From assembly GCA_012841015.1 (NCBI GenBank), contig DUVN01000008.1, positions 1 through 35,650 of the forward strand: a stretch of 35,650 bases of DNA, given 5' to 3'. Shown piece by piece: positions 8,200 through 18,900 of the stretch. Numbering within the stretch: the first letter of the stretch is position 1; every line of letters starts with the position of its first letter. Source of the DNA: Clostridiaceae bacterium. Lineage in GTDB: Bacteria; Bacillota; Clostridia; Saccharofermentanales; DTU023. The position numbers and the translations under genes were made by a program. The notes under the pieces are model-generated. The model saw only the letters and a list, made by a program, of their open reading frames with translations. It was not told where the DNA came from and ran no database searches.

Positions 8200-10146
8200 A
8201 TGTCGGAGATTGACTCTGAAAAGATGTTGACGTTGGATGATTTAAAGTCCGAAGATTTTGTGAAAGCGCGGCGCGGCAGGCCACAAGTTCGCAAGCGAAA
8301 AGTTTTTAAAGTATCATCGGTTGGGCGCTACCTTTTCTATGGTTTGCCTGTTGTGGCGTTCGTGTTGATCATCTCGATTTTCGTCGTCAGCATTGCTAGC
8401 GTTAAGCCTGTTGAAGTTCCTTTTCAAGATTTTAGGGGCCATGAGGTTAATTTAGGTGGCCAAATCGACCGAGATGCTCCGCCTGTCTTAAGTGACCACG
8501 GTCGTTCAGACGTGCCCAATACGATACCTCAAGACGACGACCAAGATGACGACCAACATGAAGATCAAGAAGACCAAGATAAGGAGTTTATTCCGCCCGA
8601 GGTTGAACAGCCTTCTTCGACAGCTCCTACGCCTGCTGTTGTACTCATGTCGTCTGACGCTACAAAGCCGACTACCACAGAGCCCATTGCTACGAAGGCA
8701 AAGACAACTACCACACCAGAAACGAAGAAAACAACTTCACCAACGACGGCTAAACCGACGGCGGCTGCATCTAATTTGCCGGTTAAAGGAAGCACGCAAT
8801 ACGTTCTCAATCGCCAAGTTTACGTGCGTGAGGGCCCAGGCAAGGAGCATCCTATAGCAGGTTTCGGTTTGCGGGGGATGTCTTTGCGCGTTTTGGAGCC
8901 GGGCAAAGAATGGTCAAAGATCAGGACAGAGAACAGCCTTGAGGGGTATATGCTCAACGAGTTATTCGGCCCCGTTCAACCAGAGAATATCGTCGAGGAA
9001 ATTGGAACCGGTCGGTACATGTACATTGATACAGGTGCAGCTAATTTGCGTGAGGAACCGACGACAGATTCCGAGATCATCACGGTTGCATACAAAGATG
9101 AGAAGGTTTATCAGATCTCGACAAACGGCGGTTGGTCACGTATCAAGACAGAGGGCGGCATTGAGGCGTACATTAGAAATGACCTGATTCGCGAGACACC
9201 GCCTATTATTCCGTTCGTTAAAACGAATAGAGTCGTCTACGTCGATACGAATGTGGCAAACGTGCGTGAGTCTGCGACGACTGACTCTGCTGTCGTCGTG
9301 CAGATTCGCCGTGATCAACGTCTGACGGAACTGAAAACAAACGGCACGTGGTCAGAAATAAAGCTGAGTGACGGTACAACCGGGTACGTTCATGGTGAGC
9401 TTTTGACAACGCTTGAGCCGGCACCGAGCGGATTTAAGAAAGTGGAGAAAACTGTATACGTCAATACTGGATATGCCAACATTCGCTCAAAACCGAACAC
9501 GAACAGCTCAATATTGAACGTTGCCAGCTTTGGAACTCCTTTGAAGCAACTTGCTTTCGGATCAGGGTGGACGTTTGTGGAATACTCAGAAGGCAATCGC
9601 GGATATATCAGCACCGATTTGATTCTCGGTTCTAAGCCGAAACCGACAAAGCCGACGACGACAACAACAGCGAAGCCTACGACGAAAGGCAAGTCTACGA
9701 AGAAAACTGCAAAGCCAACATCGACTAAAGATGTGCCCGCTCCGACCAACCCGCCTCAAGCTACAACGAAGGGTAAGCAAGTCGTGCAAGTCGCGAACTC
9801 GCTCATTGGAACGCCTTATGTCTTAGGAGGTTGTTCAACGCGCAGTATTGATTGCTCTGGTCTCGTCAAATACGCTTACAACGCTGTTGGCTTCAGGATG
9901 ACATTCCATGGGGCGACAGGACAGGCACAGCTTTACGGTAGAAAGGTGCCTTTTAACGGACGTGACTTCTCTCCATTATTGCCAGGTGATCTTATCTTCT
10001 TCAGCAGAGGGAAGGGTTACCACCACGTTGGTATATACATCGGAAATAATCAAATGGTTCATGCAACAAGTCGCCGAGGCGTTCACATCAGCGATTTGAT
10101 GAGATACTCTCAGACTCCAGCTCTCGTAAAACGTATATTTGAATAG
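8200..10146 (+). CDS. SH3-repeat NlpC/P60 peptidoglycan hydrolase, membrane-anchored
   Basis: A 648-residue secreted or anchored cell wall hydrolase. A basic cytoplasmic segment precedes a single transmembrane helix at about residues 45-68, then come an Asp/Gln-rich stretch and a Thr/Pro/Lys-rich linker. Four bacterial SH3 domains follow, each with a pattern like YVDTGAANLREEPTTDSEI and GYI or GYV. A second Thr/Lys-rich linker leads to a C-terminal NlpC/P60 domain of about 125 residues. The catalytic set is present: Cys552 in DCSG, His609 in HHVGIYIG and His621 in MVHATS. It should cleave peptide stems of peptidoglycan outside the membrane. The glycosyltransferase gene begins six bases after its stop, so the two are probably co-transcribed. 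Confidence 0.94.
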   Translation: MSEIDSEKMLTLDDLKSEDFVKARRGRPQVRKRKVFKVSSVGRYLFYGLPVVAFVLIISIFVVSIASVKPVEVPFQDFRGHEVNLGGQIDRDAPPVLSDHGRSDVPNTIPQDDDQDDDQHEDQEDQDKEFIPPEVEQPSSTAPTPAVVLMSSDATKPTTTEPIATKAKTTTTPETKKTTSPTTAKPTAAASNLPVKGSTQYVLNRQVYVREGPGKEHPIAGFGLRGMSLRVLEPGKEWSKIRTENSLEGYMLNELFGPVQPENIVEEIGTGRYMYIDTGAANLREEPTTDSEIITVAYKDEKVYQISTNGGWSRIKTEGGIEAYIRNDLIRETPPIIPFVKTNRVVYVDTNVANVRESATTDSAVVVQIRRDQRLTELKTNGTWSEIKLSDGTTGYVHGELLTTLEPAPSGFKKVEKTVYVNTGYANIRSKPNTNSSILNVASFGTPLKQLAFGSGWTFVEYSEGNRGYISTDLILGSKPKPTKPTTTTTAKPTTKGKSTKKTAKPTSTKDVPAPTNPPQATTKGKQVVQVANSLIGTPYVLGGCSTRSIDCSGLVKYAYNAVGFRMTFHGATGQAQLYGRKVPFNGRDFSPLLPGDLIFFSRGKGYHHVGIYIGNNQMVHATSRRGVHISDLMRYSQTPALVKRIFE

Positions 10147-10152
10147 GGAATT

Positions 10153-11187
10153 GTGGACAAGACGAAACCGGCATCAGCCGATATGAACGAGTTAGAGCAA
10201 CATCGCGTTGGAAAACGCGATGTTGATTTTGTCTCTGTTGTTATCCCATTTTTTAACGAATCGAAACAGATCATTATGACGCTTGAGACGACGGAGCGCG
10301 TGCTCCGTACGCTCGACATCGTGTACGAAATTGTTGCGATTGATGACGGTTCCCGCGATTCGACGTGGGACGAGTTGTCGAAGTATTCGATGAAATCATC
10401 AGCCGTCAGAGCAGTTCGCTTCTCTCGCAATTTCGGTAAAGAAGCTGCGATCTGTGCCGGTCTCGCTGAGGCGAAAGGCGATGCTGTTATCCTGATGGAT
10501 GGAGACTTGCAGCACCCGCCGCGCTACATCCCCGAAATGATCAGTTTATGGCGTGAAGGCTATGAAATCGTTGAGGGTGTTAAGTCGTCGCGCGGGAAGG
10601 AGTCGGGATTCTCGCGTTTCGCTGCGAATTTGTTCTATGGGATGTTTTCTAAGTTATCTGGTATTCAGTTGAAAGATGCATCTGATTTTAAGCTTCTCGA
10701 CCGTAAAGTTGTCGATCACTGGAATACATTTACGGAGCGAGAGACGTTTTTCCGTGCGCTGTCGTCTTGGATGGGTTTTAAGCGTATTTCGTTTCCGTTT
10801 GAAGTTGACGAACGCAAGATTGGCAAGAGTAAGTGGGGTTTTTTTAAGCTCTTAAAATTATCGTTAAATGCCGTAGTCGGGTTTTCGTCTCGCCCACTCA
10901 TGCTCATCAGCAGTATGGGGGTTATCTTCCTAGTCGTTTTTTTCGCTTTGGCGATCCAGACACTCATTCAGTACTTTAAAGGCAATGCAGCGACCGGTTT
11001 TACGACGGTGATCCTTCTCCAACTCCTCATTGGTAGCATAGTCATGATCAGTCTTGGCCTCTTAGGACTGTATGTGGCGAGCCTCTTCCGTGAAGTCAAG
11101 GGGCGCCCACGTTATTTCATTACGGAGACAACGAGCATGCAGCAGCCGAGTGCCGAGCTCAAACATGATGAATGCACCGAAGAATGA
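10153..11187 (+). CDS. Polyprenyl-phosphate glycosyltransferase, GT2 (GtrB/DPM1-like)
   Basis: A 344-residue family 2 glycosyltransferase. The GT-A domain shows SVVIPFFNES near residue 29, AIDDGSRDST near residue 64, RFSRNFGKEAAICAGL, and the metal-binding DGDLQHPP near residue 116. Two C-terminal transmembrane helices (about 246-268 and 282-308) match the GtrB/DPM1-like architecture, which charges undecaprenyl phosphate with glucose or a similar sugar for wall or teichoic acid decoration. The start is a GTG just after an AGGG sequence at the end of the preceding gene. Sugar and final acceptor are not readable. Confidence 0.92.
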   Translation: MDKTKPASADMNELEQHRVGKRDVDFVSVVIPFFNESKQIIMTLETTERVLRTLDIVYEIVAIDDGSRDSTWDELSKYSMKSSAVRAVRFSRNFGKEAAICAGLAEAKGDAVILMDGDLQHPPRYIPEMISLWREGYEIVEGVKSSRGKESGFSRFAANLFYGMFSKLSGIQLKDASDFKLLDRKVVDHWNTFTERETFFRALSSWMGFKRISFPFEVDERKIGKSKWGFFKLLKLSLNAVVGFSSRPLMLISSMGVIFLVVFFALAIQTLIQYFKGNAATGFTTVILLQLLIGSIVMISLGLLGLYVASLFREVKGRPRYFITETTSMQQPSAELKHDECTEE

Positions 11188-12139
11188 TGGGCATCTTGGG
11201 GCGATGTTTCATCAAAACCTTGATCTTCTCGCTAAATTTCTAGATACGTCTTCCGTTCGTGGCGGTGTAGACTTTCATTTACACTCGACGTTTTCAGATG
11301 GAGCAAAAACGCCATATGAAATAGTAGAAAATGTAATCGAGAATGGCCTAAAGGCGTTCGCTCTGACTGATCACGACACGATGGCTGGCATAGAGGAAGT
11401 CGTCGATGTGATGCGTTGCCTCTCCCTGTCGACCACGGGCGAAAATAATGAAGAACCTTTCAATTGTCTACCTGTATTCGTCCCGGGTATTGAGTTTAGT
11501 GTGATGCAGGATGATTCTGAAATTCATATTCTCGGATATTTCACAGAATACGATCCTCCCGGACTTTCCGCCTACATCGAAGATCAGGCGAAAAGCCGTG
11601 AGCGTCGTAACATGGCTATGCTAGAGAAATTGAGATCGCTCGGCTATGATGTGCGCCTTGATAATCTTTTGTGTTACGGCGATGAGCATACGCTTCCCGG
11701 TCGCGTCCACATGGCGCTGTGGCTTGTCGAGCACGGTTTTTGTCGTTCTGTCACCCACGCTTTTGAAGAGTTGCTCGGTGTCGGGAAGCCGGCGTTCGTT
11801 CCTAGGACACGACGTTCCATCCGTGAGACATGCCGTGAAATAGCACGCGCAGGCGGGCTGAGTGTTATCGCGCATCCGCAGCAGTACGGCTGGACAAAGA
11901 ATCCTGAGTCGCCTTCAACGCGCGAAAAACTATGCGAGCGAATCGCTCAATTGGTAGAAGAAGGGTTAAACGGTATCGAGTGTTTTCACGGTATGGCGAC
12001 CCCGCAAGAGCAGCGCCTTCTCGCCGATGTCGCTTTAGAGCTAGGGCTGATTCGAACAGCCGGATCGGATTGTCACGGGCGACCTGATCACCATGCACCG
12101 ATGTATGACCGACACACTTCTTTTGCGCATTTAATCTGA
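11165..12139 (+). CDS. PHP-domain phosphoesterase (TrpH/YciV-like)
   Basis: A protein of about 324 residues with the metal-binding motifs of the PHP family: DFHLHSTFSDG near residue 35, ALTDHDT near residue 70, GIEFSV and EIHILGYF, then VIAHPQQYG near residue 238 and AGSDCHGRPDHHAP near the C-terminus. Relatives of this type are 3',5'-nucleoside bisphosphate phosphatases or 5'-3' exonucleases acting on RNA 5' ends (YciV/RNase AM). The start is uncertain: ATG 11165 overlaps the glycosyltransferase gene by 23 bases and has a poor ribosome binding site; ATG 11204 is an alternative and still precedes the whole domain. Confidence 0.88.
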   Translation: MMNAPKNDGHLGAMFHQNLDLLAKFLDTSSVRGGVDFHLHSTFSDGAKTPYEIVENVIENGLKAFALTDHDTMAGIEEVVDVMRCLSLSTTGENNEEPFNCLPVFVPGIEFSVMQDDSEIHILGYFTEYDPPGLSAYIEDQAKSRERRNMAMLEKLRSLGYDVRLDNLLCYGDEHTLPGRVHMALWLVEHGFCRSVTHAFEELLGVGKPAFVPRTRRSIRETCREIARAGGLSVIAHPQQYGWTKNPESPSTREKLCERIAQLVEEGLNGIECFHGMATPQEQRLLADVALELGLIRTAGSDCHGRPDHHAPMYDRHTSFAHLI

Positions 12140-12171
12140 TATTTTCGCCTCATTCACTCGTTCTCGTCATT

Positions 12172-12200
12172 TTGACAAAACAAGTTAATTCAAATAAAGA
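12172..12200 (+). promoter_or_regulatory. Weak promoter candidate before the glycolytic module
   Basis: A perfect TTGACA box (12172-12177) stands 17 bp before TAAAGA (12195-12200), which matches the -10 consensus poorly. It lies about 130 bases before the fused kinase/isomerase gene in a 193-bp AT-rich gap, so a promoter is expected here even if this exact pair is wrong. Confidence 0.35.
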
Positions 12201-12332
12201 ATAATGTGCAAATACATAACTGAAAGCCGTTCGTAATAACGGTAAACTAAAAGTGTCTGCTTTTGACTGCGAAACAGATGATTTGATTCGTAACTGGCAA
12301 GGCCGGTGAAATTTTGAAGTGAGGAATGCAAT

Positions 12333-14276
12333 ATGATTATTTACGACAAAAAAACAATCGACGACGTAGAAGTTAAGGGAAAACGCGTGTTGTTACGCGC
12401 TGAATTTAACGTCCCTCTCGATAAAAAGACAAATGAAATTACTGATGACAGGCGCATACGTGCCGCTCTTCCGACGATACGTGCGCTCGTTGAGCGCGGT
12501 GCACGCCTGATCATCGTGTCACATCTCGGTCGTCCAAAAGGCTTCGACAAGGCGCTGTCACTAAAGCCTGTGGCGGCACGACTGTCAGAGCTTTTGAACC
12601 GTAAGGTCTCGATAGCTGACGATGTCATCGGTGACGACGCGATGACAAAGGCGGCAACACTTAAAGACGGGGAAATTTTACTTCTTGAGAATGTGCGTTA
12701 CCATAAGGAAGAGACGAAAAATAACCCGGTCTTTGCGAAGAAACTGGCCTCAATGGCTGAACTTTACGCTAGTGACGCTTTTGGTGCTGTGCATCGCTCT
12801 CATGCATCGACGGCGGGGGTCGCAGCTTTCCTTCCTGCTGTCGCAGGTTACACGATCAACCGTGAGCTTGAAATGCTCGGAAAAGCTGTCGCTGACCCCG
12901 TTCGCCCGCTGACGGCGATCCTCGGCGGATCGAAAGTTTCCGATAAGATCGGGGTTATTCGCCACCTGATGAATAACGTCGACAACTTGCTGATTGGCGG
13001 CGGGATGGCCTATACGTTCCTTGCTGCTCAAGGTTATTCGATCGGAAATTCACTTTGTGAGACGGACAAGATCGATCTCGCTAAAGAGCTTTTAGAACTT
13101 GCTGATCAGAAGGGTGTCCAGTTGCTGCTGCCGATCGATACGGCTGTTGCCGATCATTACGGCGAAGATGCGACGGCGACCATTGTTCCTGTCAGTGAGA
13201 TACCTGACGATACAATGGGACTCGATATCGGGCCCGAGACAGTGCAACTTTTTGCAAAGATAGTGCGTCAATCGGGAACGATCGTTTGGAACGGTCCTCT
13301 TGGTGTCTTTGAATTCGAGGCTTTCAGCTACGGTACGCGCGACATCGCACACGCCATCGCTGACTCAGATGCTGTTTCCATTATTGGTGGCGGCGATTCG
13401 GCTGCCGCTGTCGAAAAATACGGGCTATCAGCAAAGATGACACACGTGTCAACGGGCGGCGGAGCCTCGCTCGAGTTTTTAGAAGGCAAGGTTTTACCCG
13501 GTATCGATTGTCTGCTCGACCGTGATCCGCGTTCGCTCGTCGCAGCGGGGAACTGGAAAATGAATCGCGAAGTACCGTCTGAGGCAACAACTTTTCTCGA
13601 AAAATTATTGCCGCTCGTAGCAGACTCTAAATCAAAAGTAATTGTCGGTGTTCCTTACACGGCTCTCGACGCAGCCGTGTCACTTTGCAACGGCACGCCG
13701 ATCCGCATCGCCGCACAAAATGGCTGTCATCACGATGCCGGTGCATATACAGGCGAGATTTCAATGTATGCGCTTGCCCGTATGCATGTCCCATACGTCA
13801 TTATCGGCCATTCCGAACGGCGCGCCTACGTTTCTGAGACAGATGAGCTTGTCAACAAGAAGTTGCTGGCGGCGCTTGAGTGGGGCATTCGTCCGATTGT
13901 TTGTTGTGGTGAATCGAAAGAGCAGCGCCAGGCTGGCGAGACAGCCTCACATCTCATCTCCCAAATTGAACGGGCTTTTGAGGGCGTTGAAGAGAGTTCA
14001 TTGTGTCAAGTGATGGTAGCGTATGAGCCCATTTGGGCGATCGGTACTGGTGATGTCGCGACGGAAGAACAGGCGCAGGAAGCGTGCCTTTTGATCCGTG
14101 AAGTTCTCGAGAGGCTTTACTCTTCGGAGGCAGCTTCACTCGTGAAAATCCTTTACGGCGGATCGATCAATGCTGAGAATGCCGCCGGACTTTTTGCGCA
14201 ATCGGCTGTCGACGGCGGACTCGTTGGAGGAGCATCGTTGAAACTTGACGATTTTGCAGTGATTGCAAACGTATAA
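12333..14276 (+). CDS. pgk-tpi: Fused phosphoglycerate kinase / triosephosphate isomerase
   Basis: A 647-residue in-frame fusion of two glycolytic enzymes. Residues 1 to about 397 are phosphoglycerate kinase: RAEFNVPLD, VSHLGRPKG, ENVRYHKEE, GAVHRSHAST, LGGSKVSDKIGV, VWNGPLGVFE and GGGDSAAAVEK. Residues from about 402 are triosephosphate isomerase with the catalytic residues in place: Lys409 in NWKMN, His493 in GHSERR and Glu565 in YEPIWAIGTG, plus the phosphate-binding LYGGS and VGGASLK. The junction is short (GIDCLLDRDPRSLV). Such fusions are known from Thermotoga. The kinase has Glu24 where the family usually has Asp in R-x-D-x-N-V-P. The start follows GTGAGGAA. The mutase gene begins 19 bp after the stop. 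Confidence 0.97.
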   Translation: MIIYDKKTIDDVEVKGKRVLLRAEFNVPLDKKTNEITDDRRIRAALPTIRALVERGARLIIVSHLGRPKGFDKALSLKPVAARLSELLNRKVSIADDVIGDDAMTKAATLKDGEILLLENVRYHKEETKNNPVFAKKLASMAELYASDAFGAVHRSHASTAGVAAFLPAVAGYTINRELEMLGKAVADPVRPLTAILGGSKVSDKIGVIRHLMNNVDNLLIGGGMAYTFLAAQGYSIGNSLCETDKIDLAKELLELADQKGVQLLLPIDTAVADHYGEDATATIVPVSEIPDDTMGLDIGPETVQLFAKIVRQSGTIVWNGPLGVFEFEAFSYGTRDIAHAIADSDAVSIIGGGDSAAAVEKYGLSAKMTHVSTGGGASLEFLEGKVLPGIDCLLDRDPRSLVAAGNWKMNREVPSEATTFLEKLLPLVADSKSKVIVGVPYTALDAAVSLCNGTPIRIAAQNGCHHDAGAYTGEISMYALARMHVPYVIIGHSERRAYVSETDELVNKKLLAALEWGIRPIVCCGESKEQRQAGETASHLISQIERAFEGVEESSLCQVMVAYEPIWAIGTGDVATEEQAQEACLLIREVLERLYSSEAASLVKILYGGSINAENAAGLFAQSAVDGGLVGGASLKLDDFAVIANV

Positions 14277-14295
14277 CGAAAGTGTAATATAACGA

Positions 14296-15876
14296 ATGGT
14301 AAGAAAGACTCAGCGCCCCATAGCCTTGATTATTCTTGACGGGTGGGGCATATCGGACGATCCCTTCGGAAATGCTGTCTTGGCAGCAGATACACCATTT
14401 TTAGATCATCTGATCGCGAAATGGCCTGTTGCTCGTATTAAAACGAGCGGTAGTGATGTTGGTCTGCCGGACGGTCAGATGGGCAATTCTGAAGTCGGTC
14501 ATATGAATATCGGAGCAGGTCGCATTGTCTACCAAGACCTTCTAAGAATTAGCAATGCGATTGAAGATGGAACTTTTTTTGAGAACGAAGCGTTGTATGC
14601 AGTGATGTCGCGAGCGTCATCCAATAAAAAGACGCTCCATCTTGCCGGCTTGTTGTCGGATGGCGGTGTACACAGCCACCTTGAGCACCTTTTTGCTCTG
14701 ATTGATATGGCAAAACGCATAGGCGTCGAAGACGTTGCGATTCATGCTTTTTTCGATGGTCGCGATACGCCACCCAAGTCGGGCATTAACTACATGGCAG
14801 CTCTACTTGACCGACTCGATCAAGTCGGACTCGGTCGCGTTGCAACTCTTTCTGGTCGTTACTACGCCATGGATCGTGACAATCGATGGGATCGTGTCGA
14901 GAGAGCATATCGCTGTCTGACTGCTGTCGATTTTGATGGAGTGCGCGCGTGCGATCCGATTGAAGCGATCCGTGCTTCGTACGAACGGGGTGTTACAGAT
15001 GAATTTATCGAGCCCGTGCTTATGGTTGATAAAGACGGTAGTCCGATTGCTCCTATCTGTGGTGGCGATAGTTTTATCTTTATTAACTTCAGACCTGATC
15101 GTGCGCGCGAGCTGACAAGGGCATTCTGTCAGCCAGGTTTTGACAAGTTTCCCGTTGTAAAGTCGCCGTTGGGACTTCACTACGTGGGCATGACGGAGTA
15201 CAGTGCCGATTTCATTACATTTCCCGATTTTGCGATAGCATTTCCCCCGGAAGATTTGACGGGAACATTTGGCGAAGTCGTCGCTGATGCCGGCCTTCGC
15301 CAGCTTCGTATTGCGGAAACGGAAAAGTATGCGCACGTCACTTTTTTCTTCAACGGAGGAAGAGAAGAACCGTATCGCGGGGAAGAACGGGTTCTCGTAC
15401 CGTCGCCAAAAGTTGAAACGTACGATTTGCAGCCTGAAATGAGTGCTCCTGAAGTGACGGACAAGTTGTTGGAAGTGCTCAATGGCGATCCGCCTGATGT
15501 CATTATCCTCAATTACGCAAACGGCGATATGGTTGGCCACACAGGTTTGTTCGACGCTGCCTGTCAAGCGATGGAGGCAGTTGATCGGTGTCTTTCGCGA
15601 GTCGTCCCGGCGATCATCGAAAAAGGCGGCATTGCGCTCATTACAGCCGATCACGGCAACCTAGAGGAGATGATTGATCGTGTTAATGGAGGACCTTTTA
15701 CAGCGCATACGACGAACGACGTATGGCTTATTGGAGCAGGGATCAAAGGATTCAACCTGTCCGACGGAAGGTTAGCTGATCTTGCGCCGACGATGCTCGA
15801 GCTTCTAGAATTGGAGCGGTCGACCGGCATGACTGGACGCTCACTTCTAATGAGAAAGGAAGAATCGTCGCATTAG
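14296..15876 (+). CDS. gpmI: 2,3-bisphosphoglycerate-independent phosphoglycerate mutase
   Basis: A 526-residue enzyme, close to the family's usual 510-515, that interconverts 3- and 2-phosphoglycerate with two manganese ions. The alkaline-phosphatase-like core is seen in LIILDGWGIS near residue 12, the nucleophile serine in QMGNSEVGHMNIGAGR near residue 63, FFDGRDTPP near residue 153, SGRYYAMDRDNRWDR near residue 190, NFRPDRARE, and the metal-site residues of NGDMVGHTG and ALITADHGNLEEM. It sits 19 bp behind the kinase/isomerase fusion and 81 bp ahead of the pyruvate oxidoreductase, forming a lower-glycolysis cluster that lacks gap and eno in this window. Confidence 0.96.
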   Translation: MVRKTQRPIALIILDGWGISDDPFGNAVLAADTPFLDHLIAKWPVARIKTSGSDVGLPDGQMGNSEVGHMNIGAGRIVYQDLLRISNAIEDGTFFENEALYAVMSRASSNKKTLHLAGLLSDGGVHSHLEHLFALIDMAKRIGVEDVAIHAFFDGRDTPPKSGINYMAALLDRLDQVGLGRVATLSGRYYAMDRDNRWDRVERAYRCLTAVDFDGVRACDPIEAIRASYERGVTDEFIEPVLMVDKDGSPIAPICGGDSFIFINFRPDRARELTRAFCQPGFDKFPVVKSPLGLHYVGMTEYSADFITFPDFAIAFPPEDLTGTFGEVVADAGLRQLRIAETEKYAHVTFFFNGGREEPYRGEERVLVPSPKVETYDLQPEMSAPEVTDKLLEVLNGDPPDVIILNYANGDMVGHTGLFDAACQAMEAVDRCLSRVVPAIIEKGGIALITADHGNLEEMIDRVNGGPFTAHTTNDVWLIGAGIKGFNLSDGRLADLAPTMLELLELERSTGMTGRSLLMRKEESSH

Positions 15877-15957
15877 AAAAGAATAAAATGTTACAAAAGC
15901 GGCGTGTTATACTGTTTTGAGGGAAACGTTGCCCTAATCGATGAATGGGAGAGAACA

Positions 15958-18900
15958 ATGGCAAAGAAAAAGAACTTTGTAACGATGGACGGAAATACAG
16001 CTGCGGCGTACGCATCTTACGCTTTTACGGAGGTAGCAGGGATATACCCGATTACACCTTCTTCCGGTATGGCAGACAGCGTAGACCAGTGGGCCCAGCA
16101 AGGTAGAAAAAATATATTCGGTCAACCGGTCCGAGTCGTAGAGATGCAGTCAGAAGGCGGTGCAGCTGGTTTTGTGCACGGCTCTCTTGCGACGGGCGCT
16201 TTGACGACAACGTATACGGCCTCTCAGGGCTTGCTCTTGATGGTTCCTAATATGTACAAAATGGCAGGAGAACTATTGCCTGCCGTATTCCATGTGACGG
16301 CTCGTGCTGTTGCAGGCCATGCACTTTCAATCTTTGGTGACCATAGCGACGTGATGGCAACACGCCAGACAGGCTTTGCGATTCTAGCATCACATGGTGT
16401 CCAGTCTGCCATGGATCTTGCAGTTGTCGCCCATCTATCGGCCATCAAAGGGCGTGTTCCCTTTCTTCACTTCTTTGATGGGTTTAGGACGTCGCACGAG
16501 ATCCAGAAGATCGAAGTCCTTGACTACGACGATTTAAAAGAACTCGTTGCTATGGAGGCCGTTCAGGCATTCCGTGAACGCGGCCTAACGCCCAATAAGC
16601 CAACGTTGCGCGGGACGGCTCAGAACCCCGATATTTTCTTCCAAGAAAAAGAAGCGGCGAATCCTTATTATCACGCGTTACCCGATATCGTCGAATATTA
16701 CATGGACGAAATCGGAAAGCTGACAGGGCGTTCCTACAAACCTTTCGTCTACTACGGTGATCCTGAGGCTAAAGAGATTATCGTCTGTATGGGATCGATC
16801 TACGATACCGTCTGTGAAACATCCGATTACTTAAACGCAAACGGGAGAAAGACAGGTGTCATCCACGTTCACTTGTACAGGCCATTCTCTGTTGAGAGAT
16901 TGCTTGAGGCGATCCCTCATTCAGTCGAGAAAATCGCTGTCCTCGATCGCACGAAAGAACCGGGTGCTTTCGGTGAACCGCTCTTCCTCGATGTAGCTGC
17001 AGCACTTGCCGAAGCGGGACGTGATATCACAGTCGTCGGCGGTCGTTACGGACTCGGATCGAAAGATACAAAACCTGCACACATTGCTGCCGTCTACGAT
17101 CTTCTCGTAGAAGAGAATCCTCAACCGCGTTTCACAATTGGCATCCATGATGATGTGACGAATCTTTCACTCCCTATCGGCGACGAACTTCAAGTGTCAC
17201 CACCCGGTACAGTGTCAGCGCGTTTTTGGGGTCTCGGTTCTGACGGCACTGTCGGTGCAAATAAGAACTCGATCAAAATCATTGGCGATCACACGTCGAT
17301 GTACGCACAAGCTTATTTCTCATATGACTCAAAGAAGTCGGGCGGGGTGACGATCTCCGATCTTCGCTTTGGTCACTCGCCGATTCGCGCGCCTTACCTC
17401 GTGGGTAGCGCAGACTTTGTCGCATGTCACAATCAGGCGTACGTACACTTGTATGACATGCTTAAGGCGTTGAAGAAGGGCGGCTCATTCCTGCTAAACA
17501 CGACGAGGAGTGCGCAAGAACTCGATGAGTTCCTTCCTGGGCAGGTAAAGCGCTACATCGCCGAACATGACATCGATTTTTACATCATTGATGCCGTCAG
17601 TCTCGCACAGGAGATCGGGCTTAGAAATCGCATCAATACCATTTGTCAGGCGGCATTCTTTAAGATCACGGAAGTCATCCCTGTCGATGAAGCTGTCCAA
17701 TACATGAAAGAGGCAATCGTTCGCTCTTACGGCGCGAAAGGCGATGATATCGTCAACATGAACTATCGCGCTGTCGATGCCGGTATTGCTGAAGTTCAGA
17801 AGGTTGAAGTGCCCGACGAATGGCGCGATGCCGAAGATGACCCTGTCAAGTTCCGTGAGGCTCCGGAGTTTGTTTTGAATATCGCTGACGTCATGAACCG
17901 TCAGGAGGGCGATTCGCTTCCTGTCTCCGCGTTTACCGATTTTGCAGATGGTACCTTCCCGATGGGCACATCGCAGTATGAGAAGCGCGGTATCGCTGTT
18001 AATGTTCCTAAATGGATTCCTGAGAATTGCATTCAATGTAACCAGTGTGCATACGTCTGTCCGCACGCTGCCATCCGCCCGTTCTTGCTCGACGAAGAGG
18101 AGAAGGCGAATAAGCCAGAGTCGTTTGAGACATTGAAGGGTATGCGCCCCTACGACGCCTATGATTTCCGTATGCAGGTTTCAGCGCTCGATTGCACAGG
18201 TTGTGGTTCTTGTGCACAGACGTGTCCTGCCAAGGAGAAGGCGCTTGTCATGGAGCCACTCGAGGATCAGCTCGTAGAAGCCAAGAACTGGGAGTTTGCA
18301 CTGACGCTGTCGAGTAAAGAGAACCCTATGAATAAAATGTCGGTCAAGGGCAGTCAGTTTGAACAGCCATTGCTCGAGTTCTCGGGCGCTTGTGCCGGTT
18401 GCGGTGAGACGCCATACGTTCGTCTTGCGACGCAGCTGTTCGGTGATCGAATGATGATTGCGAACGCGACGGGCTGCTCTTCAATCTGGGGCGGTTCTGC
18501 ACCCTCGATGCCTTACTGCGTTAATAACGAGGGATTCGGACCTTCATGGGGCAACTCACTGTTTGAAGATAACGCGGAGTACGGTCTCGGTATGCATCTC
18601 GGCGTTAAACAATTGCGCAATCGCGTGACGGAGTTTGTCTCTCAGTTAAATGAAAAAGAAATCCCCGGTAACTTGAAAGATGCCATCGCTGTATGGTTTG
18701 AGCGCAAGGATGAGAAAGAGCCTGCACGTGAAGTGGCAGATACATTCCTAAACGCCTTAAACAGTGCTGAACTTGTGGGTGAGGCGGCGGAACTTCGCGA
18801 GAAGATCCTCGAACTCCAAGATTACTTGATGCTCCGTTCGACGTGGATTATCGGCGGTGATGGCTGGGCTTACGACATCGGTTACGGCGGACTCGACCAT

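Noticed and set aside
14803-15654. A 283-codon open frame on the minus strand opposite gpmI
   Set aside because: It lies wholly inside a clear gpmI gene, its translation is Arg/His/Cys-rich with no family resemblance, and it has no supporting ribosome binding site.
15891-15913. TTACAA and TATACT before nifJ as a promoter
   Set aside because: The spacing is only 11 bp. A promoter may exist but this pair does not support it.
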